A DNA stretch of 8,098 nt. It comes from an uncultured Bacteroidota bacterium. Lineage in GTDB: Bacteria; Bacteroidota; Bacteroidia; Chitinophagales; Chitinophagaceae. Position numbers and translations under genes: made by a program. Below are positions 5,576 to 8,098 of this stretch, in pieces. Location of the stretch: positions 1-8,098 of the forward strand of contig CAIRNW010000262.1 of assembly GCA_903879995.1 (NCBI GenBank). Direction: 5' to 3'. The notes beneath the pieces are model-generated. The model worked only from the letters and a program-made list of their open reading frames with translations. It ran no database searches and was not told the DNA's origin. The stretch's first letter is position 1, and each line of letters starts with the position of its first letter.

Positions 5576-8098
5576 ATGCAACCTTGGTTTAAAAACGTAA
5601 CACCACACAAAGACATTCAGGATGGGTATCTGGATGAATCCATCTTTGCCGCTAACCTTGCAGATGTAGCAGCAGGTACGGGCAGGGAAATTTATACCAG
5701 TCCTGAAATGTTTTTTCAGAAGACCTACTTCACAGCAGGCTTAAAAAATATTGCCAGAAGAGTGGTTCAGGGCCTCAATGGAGGGCAAGATGCCGATAAT
5801 CGCGTAATCAGTTTACAAACCGGTTTTGGCGGGGGTAAAACGCATACGCTAATTTCCTTATTCCACTTGGCAAAATGGGGTCAAAAAGCTACCAGAAGTG
5901 AATATACTAAAGAGCTTTTGGCAAAAACTGGCGAACCAAAGTTTCAATCGGCACATATCGCGGTATTCACCAACACCACCAACGATCCAGCCCAAGGTAG
6001 AACAGTGGATGGCTTAACCATCCGTACCCTTTGGGGCGAACTGGCTTATCAGTTAGGCGGTTCATCAGCATACGAAGTAATACGCGTGAACGATGAAAAG
6101 CAAATAGCCCCAAAAGGATTGTTTAAAAAGGTGCTGGAACAATGTAAACCATGCCTTATTTTGATAGATGAGTTAGCTGATTACTGCGTGAGCGCATCCG
6201 CAGTAAAAGTGGAAGCAAGCAACCTGAGTGATCAAACGGTCAGTTTCATGCAGGAACTAACCGAAGCGGTAACCGGTACAGACAATTGTGTACTCATCGC
6301 TACGTTACCGGCCAGTGCTCAGGAGTTAGCCGCTTCCCCCATTTCATCACAAATTCTCACAGCTTTGGAGAATCGCATCACAAGGGTTGGTGCCAATATG
6401 AAGCCGGTGGAGGACGATGAAATATTTGAAGTAGTCCGCAGAAGGTTGTTTGAAGATTTGGGTAGCGAAGATGAAATAGAAAAGGTTATATCTTCTTACT
6501 CCGCATTGTACCAGTCCTTACCCTCAGAAATACCATCCTATGCCCTTAAATCAGAGTATCGGGATCAGTTGAAGAAATCATATCCTTTCCATCCCGAGTT
6601 AATTGATATATTTCGTTTACGCTGGGCAAGTAATCCGTTCTTTCAAAGAACCAGGGGGGTCCTCAGAATTTTAGCCGCGATTGTTTCTGATCTGTGGAAA
6701 AGGCAAACATCTTTAACCGGAAGTCAATATTTGATTCACACCTCAGATGTTGTGCTTTCCAATGTAGAAGCATTAACCAGTCAGATAACCATTTTGAATG
6801 GTGCGAGTTGGGACTCCGTAATTGGTGCAGACGTGTCGGGCTCTTCATCTAATGCTTTTCGCATTGACAATGACGTAAAAGCGTTAGGACAATATAACCT
6901 TACGCAAGGAATAGCAGCTACGGTATTGTTGGGCACTTTTGGTAGTAAAGGTCAAAACAAAGGAGTAGGAATTGATGAGATAAAACTCTGTATGGTGAAG
7001 CCTGATAGCTTCAACCATAACGACATTAACGGAGCAATGGATAGAATGGAAGGCAATGCCCATTATCTCTATTATGGTAATACTGGTATTAAACGCTACT
7101 GGTTCGACACTACGCCAAACGTAAACATTCTGATTAACCAGGCCAAAGGCAATATTTCAACGCCGGACATAACGGCTGAAATACTCCGAAGGGTCATCGA
7201 AAAATCGAGAGGTATTCAGCTATTCAATATATTGGTAAATCCCTCCGAGGAAATTCCAGAACAAATGAAGCTAACCTTGGTCATTTTAAGCCCGCAGTAT
7301 TTAGCCAATCCAAGGGAAGTTAATGGGTTAAGCCGACCTATTATTGAAAAACTGGCTACCAAGAAAGGGAATAGCGAGAGAATTTACCGTAATACCATGT
7401 TATTTCTGCTTTGTTCAGAAATGGGTATAGGTAAGTTGCAAGATGATGTAAAGAACTATTTGGCTTGTCAAAAAATCAGTTCAGAGTATAGCTCACAGTT
7501 AAACAACGAGCAAAAGATTGATATAAAAAGACGTATTGAAGAGGCAGGAAGGCAATCTGAAATTTCATTGGTTTCGGCATACTCAATATTGGCCAGGCAT
7601 TCGGTTAAAAATGGGATCGAAACATTGATAATAAAGCAATTCAAAGACAGTTTGGATAGCCAGATTAACTATAACGCGATTACAGCCCTGAAAGAAGAAG
7701 AATGGCTGCTGGAATCTGTAGGTTTGAGCACCTTAAGGAACAATAACCTGCTACCCACACCAGAACAAGCTATTAAAGCAAAAGATGTATATGAAGCATT
7801 TCTTAGATTCGATGATAAACCTATGGTTACAGGACCAGAGGCAGTTTCAAAAAGTATTCAAAAATATTGTACTAACGGGGAGTACTGTATAGCTACCGGA
7901 GATGGGATAAACTACACCAGGTACTTCTATCAGGAGTACGTTCCTTTTTTTGATGTAAACGATGCAACTTACTGGCTTGTTCATAAGCACTTGAAACCTC
8001 AACCACAAATACCGGCAGCACCTGGTACAGATGACAAAGGCGAAGTATTACCATTAACGCAGGTACATGAGGATCCCGTTAGTCCTTCTGGAAGTGGC
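5576..8098 (+). CDS. DUF499 AAA+ ATPase, 3'-truncated by window edge
   Basis: The frame is open from the ATG at 5576, two bases after the previous stop, to the last base; 841 residues are visible, with no stop and no frameshift. The N-terminus (MQPWFKNVTPHKDI, then DESIFAANLADVAAG) fits the DUF499 start, so this start is firm. Walker A is TGFGGGKTHTL at 82-92 (Lys88), close to the family's TPFGGGKTH. Walker B is LILIDELADY at 194-203, and VLIATLPAS at 239-247 is sensor-1-like. YPFHPE at 336-341 and FFQRTRGVLRILA at 355-367 (Arg358/Arg360) form the conserved sensor/arginine block. A proline-rich linker starts near 808, and some C-terminal sequence is expected beyond the window. In methylase/helicase defence loci this protein is the motor ATPase that works with the DUF1156 methylase and an SNF2/PLD helicase. 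The reaction it powers is not established. Confidence 0.95.
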   Translation, partial: MQPWFKNVTPHKDIQDGYLDESIFAANLADVAAGTGREIYTSPEMFFQKTYFTAGLKNIARRVVQGLNGGQDADNRVISLQTGFGGGKTHTLISLFHLAKWGQKATRSEYTKELLAKTGEPKFQSAHIAVFTNTTNDPAQGRTVDGLTIRTLWGELAYQLGGSSAYEVIRVNDEKQIAPKGLFKKVLEQCKPCLILIDELADYCVSASAVKVEASNLSDQTVSFMQELTEAVTGTDNCVLIATLPASAQELAASPISSQILTALENRITRVGANMKPVEDDEIFEVVRRRLFEDLGSEDEIEKVISSYSALYQSLPSEIPSYALKSEYRDQLKKSYPFHPELIDIFRLRWASNPFFQRTRGVLRILAAIVSDLWKRQTSLTGSQYLIHTSDVVLSNVEALTSQITILNGASWDSVIGADVSGSSSNAFRIDNDVKALGQYNLTQGIAATVLLGTFGSKGQNKGVGIDEIKLCMVKPDSFNHNDINGAMDRMEGNAHYLYYGNTGIKRYWFDTTPNVNILINQAKGNISTPDITAEILRRVIEKSRGIQLFNILVNPSEEIPEQMKLTLVILSPQYLANPREVNGLSRPIIEKLATKKGNSERIYRNTMLFLLCSEMGIGKLQDDVKNYLACQKISSEYSSQLNNEQKIDIKRRIEEAGRQSEISLVSAYSILARHSVKNGIETLIIKQFKDSLDSQINYNAITALKEEEWLLESVGLSTLRNNNLLPTPEQAIKAKDVYEAFLRFDDKPMVTGPEAVSKSIQKYCTNGEYCIATGDGINYTRYFYQEYVPFFDVNDATYWLVHKHLKPQPQIPAAPGTDDKGEVLPLTQVHEDPVSPSGSG

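Noticed and set aside
5576..8098. BREX BrxC/PglY-like ATPase
   Set aside because: The TPHKDI start, GFGGGKTH Walker A and FFQRTRGVLRILA block fit DUF499, and no BREX partner is present.
1..8098. Mobile-element ends, CRISPR arrays, tRNAs or internal terminators
   Set aside because: Reading by eye showed no direct repeats with spacers, no transposase or integrase, and no noncoding gap longer than 2 bases to hold RNA genes or terminators.

Overview
The window is a densely packed, single-strand stretch of a prokaryotic defence island. Five genes all read on the + strand with almost no space between them (4-base overlap, then gaps of 1, 2 and 2 bases), so they look like one operon. The first gene enters already open at base 1 and the last runs off at base 8098; both are incomplete only because the window cuts them. 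The A/T-rich junctions, the near absence of Shine-Dalgarno motifs and the moderate GC suggest a Bacteroidota host, but this is an inference from style and not a marker-gene assignment.

Layout: (1) bases 1-2256, the C-terminal three quarters or so of a DUF1156-type adenine-specific DNA methyltransferase with a zinc ribbon and a DPPY catalytic motif; (2) 2253-3422, a stand-alone DUF262 (GmrSD/SspE N-terminal-like) protein with no HNH domain; (3) 3424-4566, a compact ABC-like AAA ATPase of the DUF3696 type; (4) 4569-5573, an unrecognised protein whose last 55 or so residues resemble the colicin E3-type ribonuclease domain; (5) 5576-8098, a DUF499 AAA+ ATPase, open at the window end.

Genes 1 and 5 are two parts of a known kind of antiviral locus: DUF1156 methylase plus DUF499 ATPase plus, normally, an SNF2/PLD helicase and often DUF3780. 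This type has been called Hma (helicase-methylase-ATPase) in defence-system surveys. The helicase is not in view. Genes 2-4 sit exactly between the methylase and the ATPase, like the 'Hma-embedded candidate' cassettes known from such loci. The three look like a self-contained second defence module: a nucleotide-dependent sensor or nuclease (DUF262), an ATPase switch (DUF3696), and a possible RNA-cleaving or otherwise toxic effector (gene 4). That division of labour is inference.

Base composition is mosaic. The first 1.4 kb of the methylase gene and all of gene 4 are very AT-rich, while the methylase C-terminus and the DUF499 gene are near 50% GC. This fits an island assembled by recombination. 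I saw no tRNA, rRNA, CRISPR array, insertion sequence or internal terminator, and no intergenic space large enough to hold one.
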